44,689 nucleotides of DNA from Pseudomonadota bacterium (lineage in GTDB: Bacteria > Bdellovibrionota_B > Oligoflexia > Oligoflexales > CAIYRB01), in the NCBI GenBank assembly GCA_026390445.1, contig JAPLFX010000041.1, forward strand, positions 1-44,689, read 5' to 3'. Shown in pieces: positions 34,235 through 42,538 of the stretch. Under the pieces are notes generated by a model. It saw only the letters and a list, made by a program, of their open reading frames with translations, did not search any database and had not been told where the DNA came from. Position numbers and translations under genes: made by a program. Each line of letters opens with the position of its first letter. Position 1 is the first letter of the stretch.

Positions 34235-34343
34235 CACCCGACTATGGGCGAGATCTGGCAGTGAAGTCAAGAGGCTAGCGACGGTGGCCGGGTTTTTGAC
34301 GCAGGCTGATGCCCAATAGGTGCTGCCCTTAAGCTCTAGGTAC

Positions 34344-35000
34344 TCACTTATAGACCGGATAGCTGCCCGATGCGTTTGGATCGTTTAACGTCAGTGCGCC
34401 GCTACTTGAAAGGCTAAAAGGCATTGAGTTTTGCTCTTTGGTGGCGCTGTCAGTAAATAAAATCGCATTGTCTAGCCGATGTACCAGGGAGTCGCCAGTG
34501 GCATCGCTGACGTAGGCGGGGACCAAACCTATGGCATAGGTTCCGTTGATCGGTCGTCCAGTAGAACTAGTCGCTTTGAAGGAGTGGTCGTCATTGATGG
34601 TGATCGACCGATAACTAAGGTCTCCTTGGTCAGAGACTCTGGGTTGTCGTGCCGTGGTGAGGGTGCGATTGTAGATCTTGGACAGGTCTGCGGCGGGGAC
34701 CGTGGCGAGCGTGTCGACTAAGTGCGAGGCGTCGTCTTTGAGCTGCAAATGCATGGGGTCGATCTTAGACCAGCTGCCTGTCCTCGACTCCAGCTCGCCA
34801 TTGCTGCTTTCGTCACCACTTAGCGCAGTATAGGTGCCGTTGACGCTGAGATTAATGAAACGGTAGTTCTCATCAAATACGAAGCCTTCGCTGGAGGCAG
34901 TGGCATGGTCTTCAAAGTCGCTAACGCAAGCAAGGGTGCTCAGACCTAGGACAGTCACACCGGCTATCAACCATGCGTACTTCATGCCACAGGTATTCAT
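34344..35000 (-). CDS. Small lipoprotein of unknown function
   Basis: The start is the ATG at 35000, which lies just after GGGGAGAAGG; an ATG at 34985 is also possible. The signal ends in a lipobox (STLAC, Cys25). The mature part of about 190 residues is beta-rich with patterns such as YRFINLSVNGTYTAL and GRPINGTYAIGL that look like repeated beta-strands of a lipocalin-like or small barrel domain. I cannot assign a family. It stands alone between the NfeD-like gene and the GT4 gene on the same strand. Confidence 0.65.
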   Translation of the reverse strand: MNTCGMKYAWLIAGVTVLGLSTLACVSDFEDHATASSEGFVFDENYRFINLSVNGTYTALSGDESSNGELESRTGSWSKIDPMHLQLKDDASHLVDTLATVPAADLSKIYNRTLTTARQPRVSDQGDLSYRSITINDDHSFKATSSTGRPINGTYAIGLVPAYVSDATGDSLVHRLDNAILFTDSATKEQNSMPFSLSSSGALTLNDPNASGSYPVYK

Positions 35001-35070
35001 CCTTCTCCCCAATCATCGACAGGTTCGTCGCTGTTACCATGAAAGCATAACTCGACCTGCTAAAGTCTGG

Positions 35071-36201
35071 CTATGGCCTTGTCCTTTGCCCGCCTCCCGA
35101 GTGCCGTCCAACCAGCTCACGGTAGACGTCCAAGTTGCCGCCGATCATCGCTGCCAGGGAGAATTCAGCGGCGATGCGCCGCCGACCGGCCGCATTGAGC
35201 TGGTGGCGTAGCTGCGGCTGCTCGATCAGCCGCTGGAGGTTAGCGGCGTGACTCACAGCGTCGGCCACCGGGCTGAGAAGGCCGGTCTCGCCGTCGATGA
35301 TGACCTCCGGAATGCCGCCGACCCTCGTTGCGGCGACCGCCAGACCCGCCGCCAGACCGTCTAGTAGGATGGTGCCTAGCCCCTCGAAGTTCGACGGAAC
35401 GGCGAGGATGTCGAGTCCGGCGAGAAAGCCAGGTACGTCGTCGATAAATCCTAGAAAGGTCGTTTTAGCGGTCAGGCCCAAAGCTTTGCAGCGTTGGTGC
35501 AATGCTTGGCGCAGTGCTCCGTCTCCGGCGATAAACAAATGAAATGGAGCGCCGCGCTGCTGCAGGAGCGCGGCGGCATCAAGCAGGGTTTCATAGCCCT
35601 TTTGTGGGGTGAGAGCGCTGGCATTGCCGATAAATGCGAGGCTTGGGTCGATGCGATGTGCAGCTGCCAGGGCCGCGCGGGCGGCCGGACGGGCGCCGTC
35701 GTCGTAGCCTTCAGATTTAATCGCACTCTTGACGATGCTGACGCGCGCGGACGGCACCCCTTGGGCGACGAGGATGTCGCCAATGGCCTGCGAGATTGCG
35801 ACGTAACGGTCCACCTTTGCTGACAGGTATTTGCGACGACTGATCCAGCTAGGCGACGGTGGAAAGTCGACGCGGCGATGGACGACGAGCCGTAGTTCGG
35901 GCACGAGCGCCTTGACCATCAAGCCGAGCGAGTGGGCATTGCTGGTATGAGCATCGATCAGATCGATGCGGCGATTGCGGCAGTAGCGACTCAGCGCGAG
36001 TGCTGCGCGGGGATTAAAGCCGCCTTGCATCGGCAGTGCAAGAATCTGCGCGACGCGGCTCAGGCGCGTCGCGGCGATGCTATCAGGAGGAGTGGCTAGG
36101 TGGCTTTCGACCTCGGTGCTGGTCAGGCCCTCTAGGAGCAGGCGCAGCTGGTTTTCGCCGCCGCGCCAGGTCCGTTCGGTATCAATATGAAGAATCTGCA
36201 T
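35071..36201 (-). CDS. GT4-family glycosyltransferase (GT-B fold)
   Basis: The 376-residue enzyme has two Rossmann domains: N-terminal ([20 protein letters not shown]) and C-terminal ([40 protein letters not shown]). It probably transfers a sugar in LPS or another surface glycan. The family's EX7E motif is E-x7-D here (Glu of FEG and Asp of DGLA), a conservative change. No clear SD precedes the ATG. It is divergent from hemL with 142 bases between. Confidence 0.87.
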   Translation of the reverse strand: MQILHIDTERTWRGGENQLRLLLEGLTSTEVESHLATPPDSIAATRLSRVAQILALPMQGGFNPRAALALSRYCRNRRIDLIDAHTSNAHSLGLMVKALVPELRLVVHRRVDFPPSPSWISRRKYLSAKVDRYVAISQAIGDILVAQGVPSARVSIVKSAIKSEGYDDGARPAARAALAAAHRIDPSLAFIGNASALTPQKGYETLLDAAALLQQRGAPFHLFIAGDGALRQALHQRCKALGLTAKTTFLGFIDDVPGFLAGLDILAVPSNFEGLGTILLDGLAAGLAVAATRVGGIPEVIIDGETGLLSPVADAVSHAANLQRLIEQPQLRHQLNAAGRRRIAAEFSLAAMIGGNLDVYRELVGRHSGGGQRTRP

Positions 36202-36343
36202 AGGCTTGGTGCACCGGAATCAAAGTGGGCTGCTCGTGCCAGGTACCATATCTTACCTGTTGTCGAGTCGAAGCTATAAGAAATACCATGCTCTGCGTGA
36301 CTTCAGCCCGTATACTGAGGGTCTCACAGCGAGGAGGTCAGGC

Positions 36344-37639
36344 GTGCATTTTGACAAATCCCGGCAGGCGATGAAGGCGGCACGAGCGTTGATACCGGGT
36401 GGCGTGAACTCACCAGTACGCGCCTTTGGCTCCGTCGGTGGTGATCCGGTCTTTATCGACCGAGCGCATGGCGCCTATCTGCACGACGTCGATGGCAATA
36501 AATATATCGACTACGTCGGCAGCTGGGGGCCAGCGATCCTCGGTCACGCCCATCCCGAGGTGGTCGAGGCCATCGCTACGGCGATGCGGCGAGGCTTGAC
36601 CTTTGGCGCGCCAACGGAGGGTGAAACCCGCTTGGCCGCGGCTATTAACCAGCTTTACCCAAGTATGGAATTGGTCCGGCTGGTATCCAGCGGCACCGAA
36701 GCCTGTATGGCTGCTCTGCGCGTGGCGCGCGCCTATACCAACCGCGATAAGATCCTGAAGTTTAGTGGTTGCTACCATGGCCATGCCGATATGCTTTTGG
36801 TCAAGGCCGGATCTGGGGCCCTGACCTTGGGCCTACCCGATAGCCCCGGCGTACCAGGCAGCACGACGCGGGACACGCTGACCGCGACCTACAATGATCT
36901 TGACGCCGTGCGCCAAGTCTTCGCCGCGAATCATCAGCAGATCGCTGTGGTCATCGTTGAGCCGATCATCGGCAATGCCGGATTCATCCGACCGCAACCC
37001 GGATTTCTCGAGGGCTTGCGTGAGCTGTGCACGGCTGCGGGCACCTTACTACTGTTTGATGAGGTGATGACGGGATGCCGCGTTGCCCTTGGTGGGATGC
37101 AAGGGCTCACCGGAATCAGGCCGGATATCACGACCCTGGGTAAGGTGATCGGTGGCGGGATGCCTCTGGCCGCTTATGGCGGCAGGCGAGACATTCTGCA
37201 GCTCATCGCTCCGTCTGGACCTGTCTATCAAGCCGGCACGCTGTCGGGTAATCCGCTTGCGGTCGCCTCTGGGCTCAAGACCCTTGAGGTCCTGCAGCGG
37301 CCTCAGGCTTTTTCCGATCTGAGCAAGCGGACCGTGCAGCTAGTGCATGGCCTCAAGGCGGCAGCAAGAACGCATGGATTGCCATTCACTGCCGATTGCG
37401 AGGGTGGCATGTTTGGCTTTTTCTTTCACCCTGGCCCGGTGCACAGCCTGGAGCAGGCGAAGCAAAGCCAGGTCGAGTTGTTTAAAACATTTTTCCATAG
37501 CATGCTGCGGCGTGGTGTCTATCTGGCTCCCTCCGCCTTTGAAGCCGGCTTCGTCTCCCTGGCGCATTCTGAAGCCGATATCGAACGAACCTTGGAGTGC
37601 GCCAATGAGGCGTTTCAAGACGTCGCAGCGGCCAGGTAA
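36344..37639 (+). CDS. hemL: Glutamate-1-semialdehyde 2,1-aminomutase HemL
   Basis: The start is GTG at 36344, with AGGAGGT five bases upstream; the longer frame has no support. The 431-residue protein carries PLP lysine Lys267 in [10 protein letters not shown], along with the GSEA-type VSSGTEA, GCYHG and EPIIGN motifs. It makes 5-aminolevulinate for haem through the C5 (tRNA-Glu) route. It is convergent with mqnA, seven bases away. Confidence 0.95.
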   Translation: MHFDKSRQAMKAARALIPGGVNSPVRAFGSVGGDPVFIDRAHGAYLHDVDGNKYIDYVGSWGPAILGHAHPEVVEAIATAMRRGLTFGAPTEGETRLAAAINQLYPSMELVRLVSSGTEACMAALRVARAYTNRDKILKFSGCYHGHADMLLVKAGSGALTLGLPDSPGVPGSTTRDTLTATYNDLDAVRQVFAANHQQIAVVIVEPIIGNAGFIRPQPGFLEGLRELCTAAGTLLLFDEVMTGCRVALGGMQGLTGIRPDITTLGKVIGGGMPLAAYGGRRDILQLIAPSGPVYQAGTLSGNPLAVASGLKTLEVLQRPQAFSDLSKRTVQLVHGLKAAARTHGLPFTADCEGGMFGFFFHPGPVHSLEQAKQSQVELFKTFFHSMLRRGVYLAPSAFEAGFVSLAHSEADIERTLECANEAFQDVAAAR

Positions 37640-37646
37640 AGCTCGT

Positions 37647-38672
37647 TCACGCGCGCGGTTGCATCGACTCAGCGAAGCTTTCCCAACGCATGATGTTGAC
37701 CACTGCCTGATCATCCACGGTGTCAGGTTGGTGGCAGCGTGTGAGTGCCAGAAACAGGGCTAGGCCTTTAAAATGCTGCGGTCCGAGCCGGTACTGGATG
37801 CCGCGCCAGTAGGTGGCAAAGTCGATGGGGTGGCCGTTGACATCGACAGACATCGGGTCTGGGACATAGTGACAGGGCTCGACTCGCATCCGGGCCTGGG
37901 CCAGCTCCGCGGCCTCAAACAGGCGTTCGCGCCAATAGGGGCTCATCGTCTGGCGCGAGGTCTGCCACACGGCAAAGACGAAGGGCAGGTCGGTTAGCTC
38001 ACGCCAGGCTTCGCCCAGATCCACCACGGTGCGGAAACTGGCACGCCGAACCAAGGCCTCGTCGCCGATGAGTAGCTCCATGGGGCGGCGCAGCGATAAA
38101 GCAGTGTTAAGGCCGCTGCTGCTCGATGCTCGTATCTCATAGGCAGCCTCACCAAACCAGAGCCGGTAGAGGATACGGGCTAAATGCGTGGAGCTCGCGG
38201 AGGCTGGGGTGACGGTCAATGGAGGCGCGACGTCTAGCGGCAAAGGCGGCAGAGTCGCCGCCATCTTAAAGACAAAGCTGGCTAGGCGGCGCACGTCGCC
38301 ACCAGAACGCGCAGAACCTTGGCGGAATATCTCGCGCAGCATCGCTTGACGTTGTTTGATGATGTCGACGACGCCGGTTTCTTCGTGGTGGAAGCCGAGG
38401 TAAACGCTCCCGACCGCGCCAGAGGAGGCGATACCGAGGGGAAAGGCGATTTCTAGTTGGCTGTTCTTGACTAAGCACACGCTGGAGCAAGGCGCCAAGG
38501 CGACTTTACCTTCGCTGAGCCAGCGATTGACGATGGCAGGATGACCGCGGTGAAATTCAACTTCAGGTCCCACCAAGCGCTCAAGTTCATGGCGCAGCGG
38601 TAGAAGATTCCAGTAGGGAATCCAACCGAGTGCTAAAGGCAGGCTCGGTTTGATCTTGAAGTGTTGCACCAT
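37647..38672 (-). CDS. mqnA: Chorismate dehydratase MqnA (futalosine menaquinone route)
   Basis: This MqnA-family protein of about 341 residues has a two-lobed periplasmic-binding-protein-like fold. It shows LGWIPYWNLLPL near the N-terminus, ALAPCSSV, SGAVGSVYL, LLIGDEAL and WRELTDLPFVFAVW, the conserved family positions. It turns chorismate into 3-enolpyruvylbenzoate, the first step to menaquinone by futalosine. ATG at 38672 is used (GGAG ten bases upstream); TTG at 38729 lacks an SD. Other mqn genes are not in this window. Confidence 0.85.
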   Translation of the reverse strand: MVQHFKIKPSLPLALGWIPYWNLLPLRHELERLVGPEVEFHRGHPAIVNRWLSEGKVALAPCSSVCLVKNSQLEIAFPLGIASSGAVGSVYLGFHHEETGVVDIIKQRQAMLREIFRQGSARSGGDVRRLASFVFKMAATLPPLPLDVAPPLTVTPASASSTHLARILYRLWFGEAAYEIRASSSSGLNTALSLRRPMELLIGDEALVRRASFRTVVDLGEAWRELTDLPFVFAVWQTSRQTMSPYWRERLFEAAELAQARMRVEPCHYVPDPMSVDVNGHPIDFATYWRGIQYRLGPQHFKGLALFLALTRCHQPDTVDDQAVVNIMRWESFAESMQPRA

Positions 38673-39022
38673 GCGATTGTTGCTCCGCGAGGGTCCAGCC
38701 AAAGCACCCGCGTCGAGTGGTGCCACCAAGGTCGAAGGGCTTGCACCCGTCTGTCAGGATCCTCCTATTTTAAGGTTAATTCTAGGCAAATCATCGTCGT
38801 GAAAAGCGCTGCATGAGCCTACCTGCGGGGCCCCTTTTAATCATTTTTGTCCGTAAATTCAATATTATAGAATGATATATGGGTAATTCACGACAGTTGA
38901 TTAACTGGCCGGCCGGCCCGTGATTTGGCCAAATTTTGGGGCGTAGTCGGCCCCTGATCTGTGCATGTCGCTTCAGCGGTTGTGCCTCTCGGCGTAGACA
39001 TCTTAGGATAGGTGGAGGGGCC
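38673..39022. other. AT-rich divergent region with GC palindromes
   Basis: These 350 bases lie between mqnA and the membrane protein gene. They contain the perfect palindrome GGCCGGCCGGCC at 38907-38918, a minus-strand TATAAT (38864-38869) within AT-rich sequence, and GGGGCCCC near 38829-38836. They probably hold divergent promoters, but no well-matched -35/-10 pair is clear. I see no gene in them. Confidence 0.5.
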
Positions 39023-39751
39023 ATGTGGTGCACCGATTTAGCCGCGCTCTTGGCGCGTATGGAACAGCAAGGTCGCTCGGGCGAGGTCGATTGGCGTCCT
39101 CCACTCGCGTCTGGCCCAGCCCTTTGTAAGGTCGATCCGGCGCTTGATCGACTGTTTGACCATGCTTGGCGCCAAGGCATACCGCTTGCTTCCAGCATTG
39201 CAGCGCTGCGCGTCGCCCTCAGTGACGCTGCAGATTTAAAGCGTGGAGTGCGAGGACTGCAGCTGCTGTTTCGCGTGCGTGTGGCGATCGCCATGACGGC
39301 TGCGATCACCATTCGATTGGCGATCCTGCGGGAAGGCGTTTTAAGTTTTATCAGCCCGCGCGACCGATCAGCCGTCGTCCTCGCCCTTGCTCTGATGGTT
39401 GCTGCGTCCGTGTTGCTTCACTCGGTCCTACCAGAGCCCTGGCTTGGACGAACCAAACTGCGGCAGCTTGCCTATACCTGGCTGCATTCGCACCTCGAGG
39501 GTGATGCGCAACCGGGTGGCCCGATGGAGGCTGAGCTACGTCAGCTGCGCCAGCGCGAGCTGCGACTGGGCATTGGCCTGCAGCGGGAAAAACGCCAGCT
39601 GTTGGAGCAGTGGTGCAAAGAGGACATCGAGCGCGGCAAGCGCCACCTGCGGCGGTGGGAGGACCTCCTGCCGCTGTGGGAGCTGATCGGAGTCGGAATC
39701 CCCATGGTGCTTGTAATGATAGAACTTATCAGCCAAGTGTTAGAGCTTTGA
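39023..39751 (+). CDS. Small membrane protein with coiled region, function unknown
   Basis: The start is the ATG at 39023 with GGAGG at a spacing of five; the upstream extension is dropped. The 242-residue protein has a helical N-terminus (PALDRLFDHAWRQGIPLASSIAALR), two helices (about 86-102 and 117-135), a highly charged Arg/Gln/Glu-rich helix (about 168-215) and a last helix (220-240). The plan of cytoplasmic helices followed by membrane segments weakly recalls T2SS-F/TadB-type proteins, which I would not assert. It stands alone. Confidence 0.6.
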   Translation: MWCTDLAALLARMEQQGRSGEVDWRPPLASGPALCKVDPALDRLFDHAWRQGIPLASSIAALRVALSDAADLKRGVRGLQLLFRVRVAIAMTAAITIRLAILREGVLSFISPRDRSAVVLALALMVAASVLLHSVLPEPWLGRTKLRQLAYTWLHSHLEGDAQPGGPMEAELRQLRQRELRLGIGLQREKRQLLEQWCKEDIERGKRHLRRWEDLLPLWELIGVGIPMVLVMIELISQVLEL

Positions 39752-39761
39752 CCGGCTCCAC

Positions 39762-39779
39762 GGCGTTGTTGAATAAATG
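39762..39779 (+). repeat. Second lone IS903/IS5-type terminal repeat (relic)
   Basis: GGCGTTGTTGAATAAATG differs at two of 18 positions from the remembered IS903 end, and at four from the copy at 28166-28183. It lies 10 bases after the stop of the membrane protein gene. No second end or transposase is visible. Confidence 0.4.
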
Positions 39780-39892
39780 CATCTCCCTATCTTCCCCCAC
39801 TCACTTTTTCCCTGGTCAAAGCGACGGCCTGCTTTAGACCACGGAGTAGCGGAGGCAGGGAGGAGCGGAATTTTTCGACGTAGCGCGCCTGT

Positions 39893-41239
39893 TCAGCTCA
39901 GGCCGTGAACAATCGCACGCTTCATCCTCTTTTCGATATCTTTGCCGCTTGGCCCCATGACCACTAAGGCGGTCGTCTCTGGTCGCATCAGCCGCCTGCA
40001 TAAGCTAGCGACTGCTGCCACGGTGACAGCCTTAACGCTGTCGCGCTCCGCGGCCAGCGACAGCCTTCGGCCGGCAAGCTGCGCCCAGCCAAGACGCGTG
40101 CCCATGAGTTCTGGCGATGTGGGAGACAGCTCCATATCAACCACGGTGCGCACGATGGCGCGCTGCAGCTCATCTTCGCTTGGGCCAGTGGTCGCCAAGC
40201 GCTTGAGGAGCGCAAACAGCTCGCCAAGGAATTCATCGAGTTGATCTTGGGCACAGGAAGCAGAAATGTCCAAGGTCCCAGTATCCAAACCGAGGGTCGT
40301 GTGTGCATCAATATCGTAGACTAGGCCTAACTCTTCGCGCAGACGCCTGGCGAGACGGGAGCAAAAGCCGTCCGCCAAGATGCGGGTGAGCAGCTGGAGT
40401 GGTTGGGCATTGGTGGACCACTCATGGCAGGTTCGCCCACCGAGGAAGCTCAGTTTGATTTCATATTCGTTGTCACTGTGCTCAACCCATTTGACGGCAG
40501 GACCGACGAACTTAGGCAGGCTGGTGAAGGTGACGCGAGGTTTTGCTGCATACTCCTGGCGAAGGGGGGAAAAATGCTTGGCGAGGACCTTGCGCAGCGA
40601 CGCGTCACCGCCGACGGCGCATACCGCCATATTGTGCGGGACGTAATAGGCGTCACGGTAGCGCTTTAGCGCGGCCTGGTCGATCTTGGCCAAGGACGCG
40701 CGGGTGCCGAGGATCGGTTGGGCCACGGTGCTGGTCGGCCACAGCAGGGTGGCGATATGGTAATCCAAGTCGGTCGAATGGCCGTGATCGTTGGTCTCAC
40801 CGTCGAGTTCGCGCAGGATAATCTGGCGTTCGACCTCGATATCGGTGAGCTGAGGATGGGCCATGAAGTCAGCGAACAACTCAATGACGTCGCTGGCGGT
40901 GTGCCGAATGCCGGCATACCAATATTCGGTGTGCTCGTGGCCGGTGGCAGCATTCCATTCACCACCTAGCCATTCGAAGGCCTCTGCCAGTCGGGTAAAC
41001 TCTGGGTAGCGCGCCGATCCGCGAAACATCATGTGCTCGAGAAAATGCGAGACGCCCTGCGGATGCTTGCCCTTCTCCAAACGCGAGCCGGCCTTAAGCA
41101 TGACCCCCAAAAAGAAATGATCATCATGCACCTGCGGTACATGCACCAAGGTCAGTCCGCTCGGCAGTGTTTGTTGCGACCATAGCTTATCGAACTGCTC
41201 TAAGCGGTTGGTGTGGAGATCGGCAGGATGTTTGCGCAG
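39893..41239 (-). CDS. M16 family zinc metallopeptidase
   Basis: The protein has about 448 residues. The zinc site is HFLEH (65-69) with the third ligand Glu144 (in LRELDGE). GGEWNAATGHEHTEYW and the C-terminal catalytic-partner half are typical of mitochondrial-processing-peptidase-like M16B enzymes. A TTG at 41149 gives a short N-terminus, but homology (QTLPSGLTLVHV) continues upstream to a CTG at 41239. That CTG has AGAGGG five bases upstream and lies directly after the stop of the polyprenyl synthase gene in the same frame. The two genes are likely co-transcribed. The substrate is unknown. Confidence 0.88.
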   Translation of the reverse strand: MRKHPADLHTNRLEQFDKLWSQQTLPSGLTLVHVPQVHDDHFFLGVMLKAGSRLEKGKHPQGVSHFLEHMMFRGSARYPEFTRLAEAFEWLGGEWNAATGHEHTEYWYAGIRHTASDVIELFADFMAHPQLTDIEVERQIILRELDGETNDHGHSTDLDYHIATLLWPTSTVAQPILGTRASLAKIDQAALKRYRDAYYVPHNMAVCAVGGDASLRKVLAKHFSPLRQEYAAKPRVTFTSLPKFVGPAVKWVEHSDNEYEIKLSFLGGRTCHEWSTNAQPLQLLTRILADGFCSRLARRLREELGLVYDIDAHTTLGLDTGTLDISASCAQDQLDEFLGELFALLKRLATTGPSEDELQRAIVRTVVDMELSPTSPELMGTRLGWAQLAGRRLSLAAERDSVKAVTVAAVASLCRRLMRPETTALVVMGPSGKDIEKRMKRAIVHGLS

Positions 41240-41251
41240 AGTCGCCCTCTT

Positions 41252-42313
41252 TTAGGTAAAACGGAAGAGAAGCTTATTGGCCAGATTCTCCAAATGGCCG
41301 CGCGCCGTGCTAGGTGGGAAGCTGTGCAAGGCTTCCATGGCTCGCATGGTGTAGCCGTGGGCGCGCTCGACGGTGCGCTCGGCGGTGTTGTATTTGTCGA
41401 CTAACCCGGCCACCTCCCTGGTGGCACTGGCGTCGACTGGTCCGCGCAAGAGCTCGGCCAGGCGTTCTTGCTCTTGAGTCGTGGCGACATCCTTGAGCAT
41501 GATCACCGGCAAGGTGACTTTGCCTTCAGGCAAATCGGACAGGGTGGATTTACCGACGAGCTCCGCTGACCCGGTGTAATCGAGGGCATCGTCGATTAAC
41601 TGAAAGGCCATGCCGACTTCGTGGCCAAAACGGCCGAGAGCTTCCCAGCGGTCGCGCGGCACACCTGCTAGCAGCCCGGCCGATTTGCAGGCGGCCTCGA
41701 TCAGCGTTGCCGTTTTATATTCGAGGATGCGTAGGTAGATGCTCTCGTCGATCAGCGGATTGAACAGGTTTTCAAGCTGTAGCAGCTCGCCGTCGCTCAT
41801 CAGGCGAATGGCGCGGGCAAAGGTCCGGACGATTTCCATATTGCCGGTCGCTGCCATCAGCTCACTGGCCGTGGAGTAGATGAGGTCGCCGACCAAGACG
41901 CTCGTGGCGTCGCCATAGATACTGTTAGCGGTCGGTTTGCCGCGCCGCAGCGAGCTCGAATCGACGACGTCGTCGTGGAGCAAGCTAGCGGCGTGCACGA
42001 ACTCGGTGACCGCCGCGATTGGGTAGAGGTGTTCGCCGCTGTAGTCGAGCAGGCGACAGGACAGGAAAAACAACGCTGGGCGGATGCGCTTACCGCCGCT
42101 ACTGAGCACGTGGGCGCTGACGGCGCGAGCACTCATGGTCTTGGCTGGGACGTAGCTCATGATGCGCTGGCTGAGCCCGCTCAGGTCAGCAGTGACCGGT
42201 GCTAGCGCCTGCTCAATCATCGCCTTGGCAAAGTCGGGGGTATCGACTGAGGCGTGGCCGGCGACCTTAGAGTTCGACCTAAGCGGGTGTATCGACGGGG
42301 ACACGGGCTGCAG
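41252..42313 (-). CDS. Long-chain polyprenyl diphosphate synthase (IspB-like)
   Basis: The protein has about 353 residues. The first Asp-rich motif is DDVVD (114-118) and the second DDALD (241-245), with GGKRIRP and the ALLDDxxD context intact. It elongates prenyl diphosphate to a long chain that would serve as the menaquinone side chain, in keeping with mqnA nearby. The start is taken as CTG at 42313, with a perfect GGAGGT five bases upstream. GTG at 42304 is possible, but its SD would be 14 bases away. It is divergent from the DUF6178-like gene and is followed by the M16 peptidase gene after 12 bases. Confidence 0.92.
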   Translation of the reverse strand: MQPVSPSIHPLRSNSKVAGHASVDTPDFAKAMIEQALAPVTADLSGLSQRIMSYVPAKTMSARAVSAHVLSSGGKRIRPALFFLSCRLLDYSGEHLYPIAAVTEFVHAASLLHDDVVDSSSLRRGKPTANSIYGDATSVLVGDLIYSTASELMAATGNMEIVRTFARAIRLMSDGELLQLENLFNPLIDESIYLRILEYKTATLIEAACKSAGLLAGVPRDRWEALGRFGHEVGMAFQLIDDALDYTGSAELVGKSTLSDLPEGKVTLPVIMLKDVATTQEQERLAELLRGPVDASATREVAGLVDKYNTAERTVERAHGYTMRAMEALHSFPPSTARGHLENLANKLLFRFT

Positions 42314-42538
42314 AGGTCACCTCCAAAAACACTGCAAGGGGCAAACATCACTCAACTATTCATCAAATTCATAATGGGCGTTTGCGACTGTGGTGATTCC
42401 CTGTTAACATCCGCCGCCACTTCATCGGCTCGGAGTAGGGGCAAAGAATTCAGATTGCGGACCAAGCCTGTTGAGAGCTGTTCCGCCTGGGTCGCTGGCG
42501 CTAAACGTGCCGAATACACATACCTAGAGGAGTGAGCC

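Noticed and set aside
38672-38729. Upstream TTG start for mqnA
   Set aside because: It has no SD, and the added residues do not look like MqnA.
38791-39312. Minus-strand open frame of 173 codons opposite the membrane protein gene
   Set aside because: It is Arg/Ser-rich with no domain, and it runs over the SD and start of the better supported plus-strand gene.
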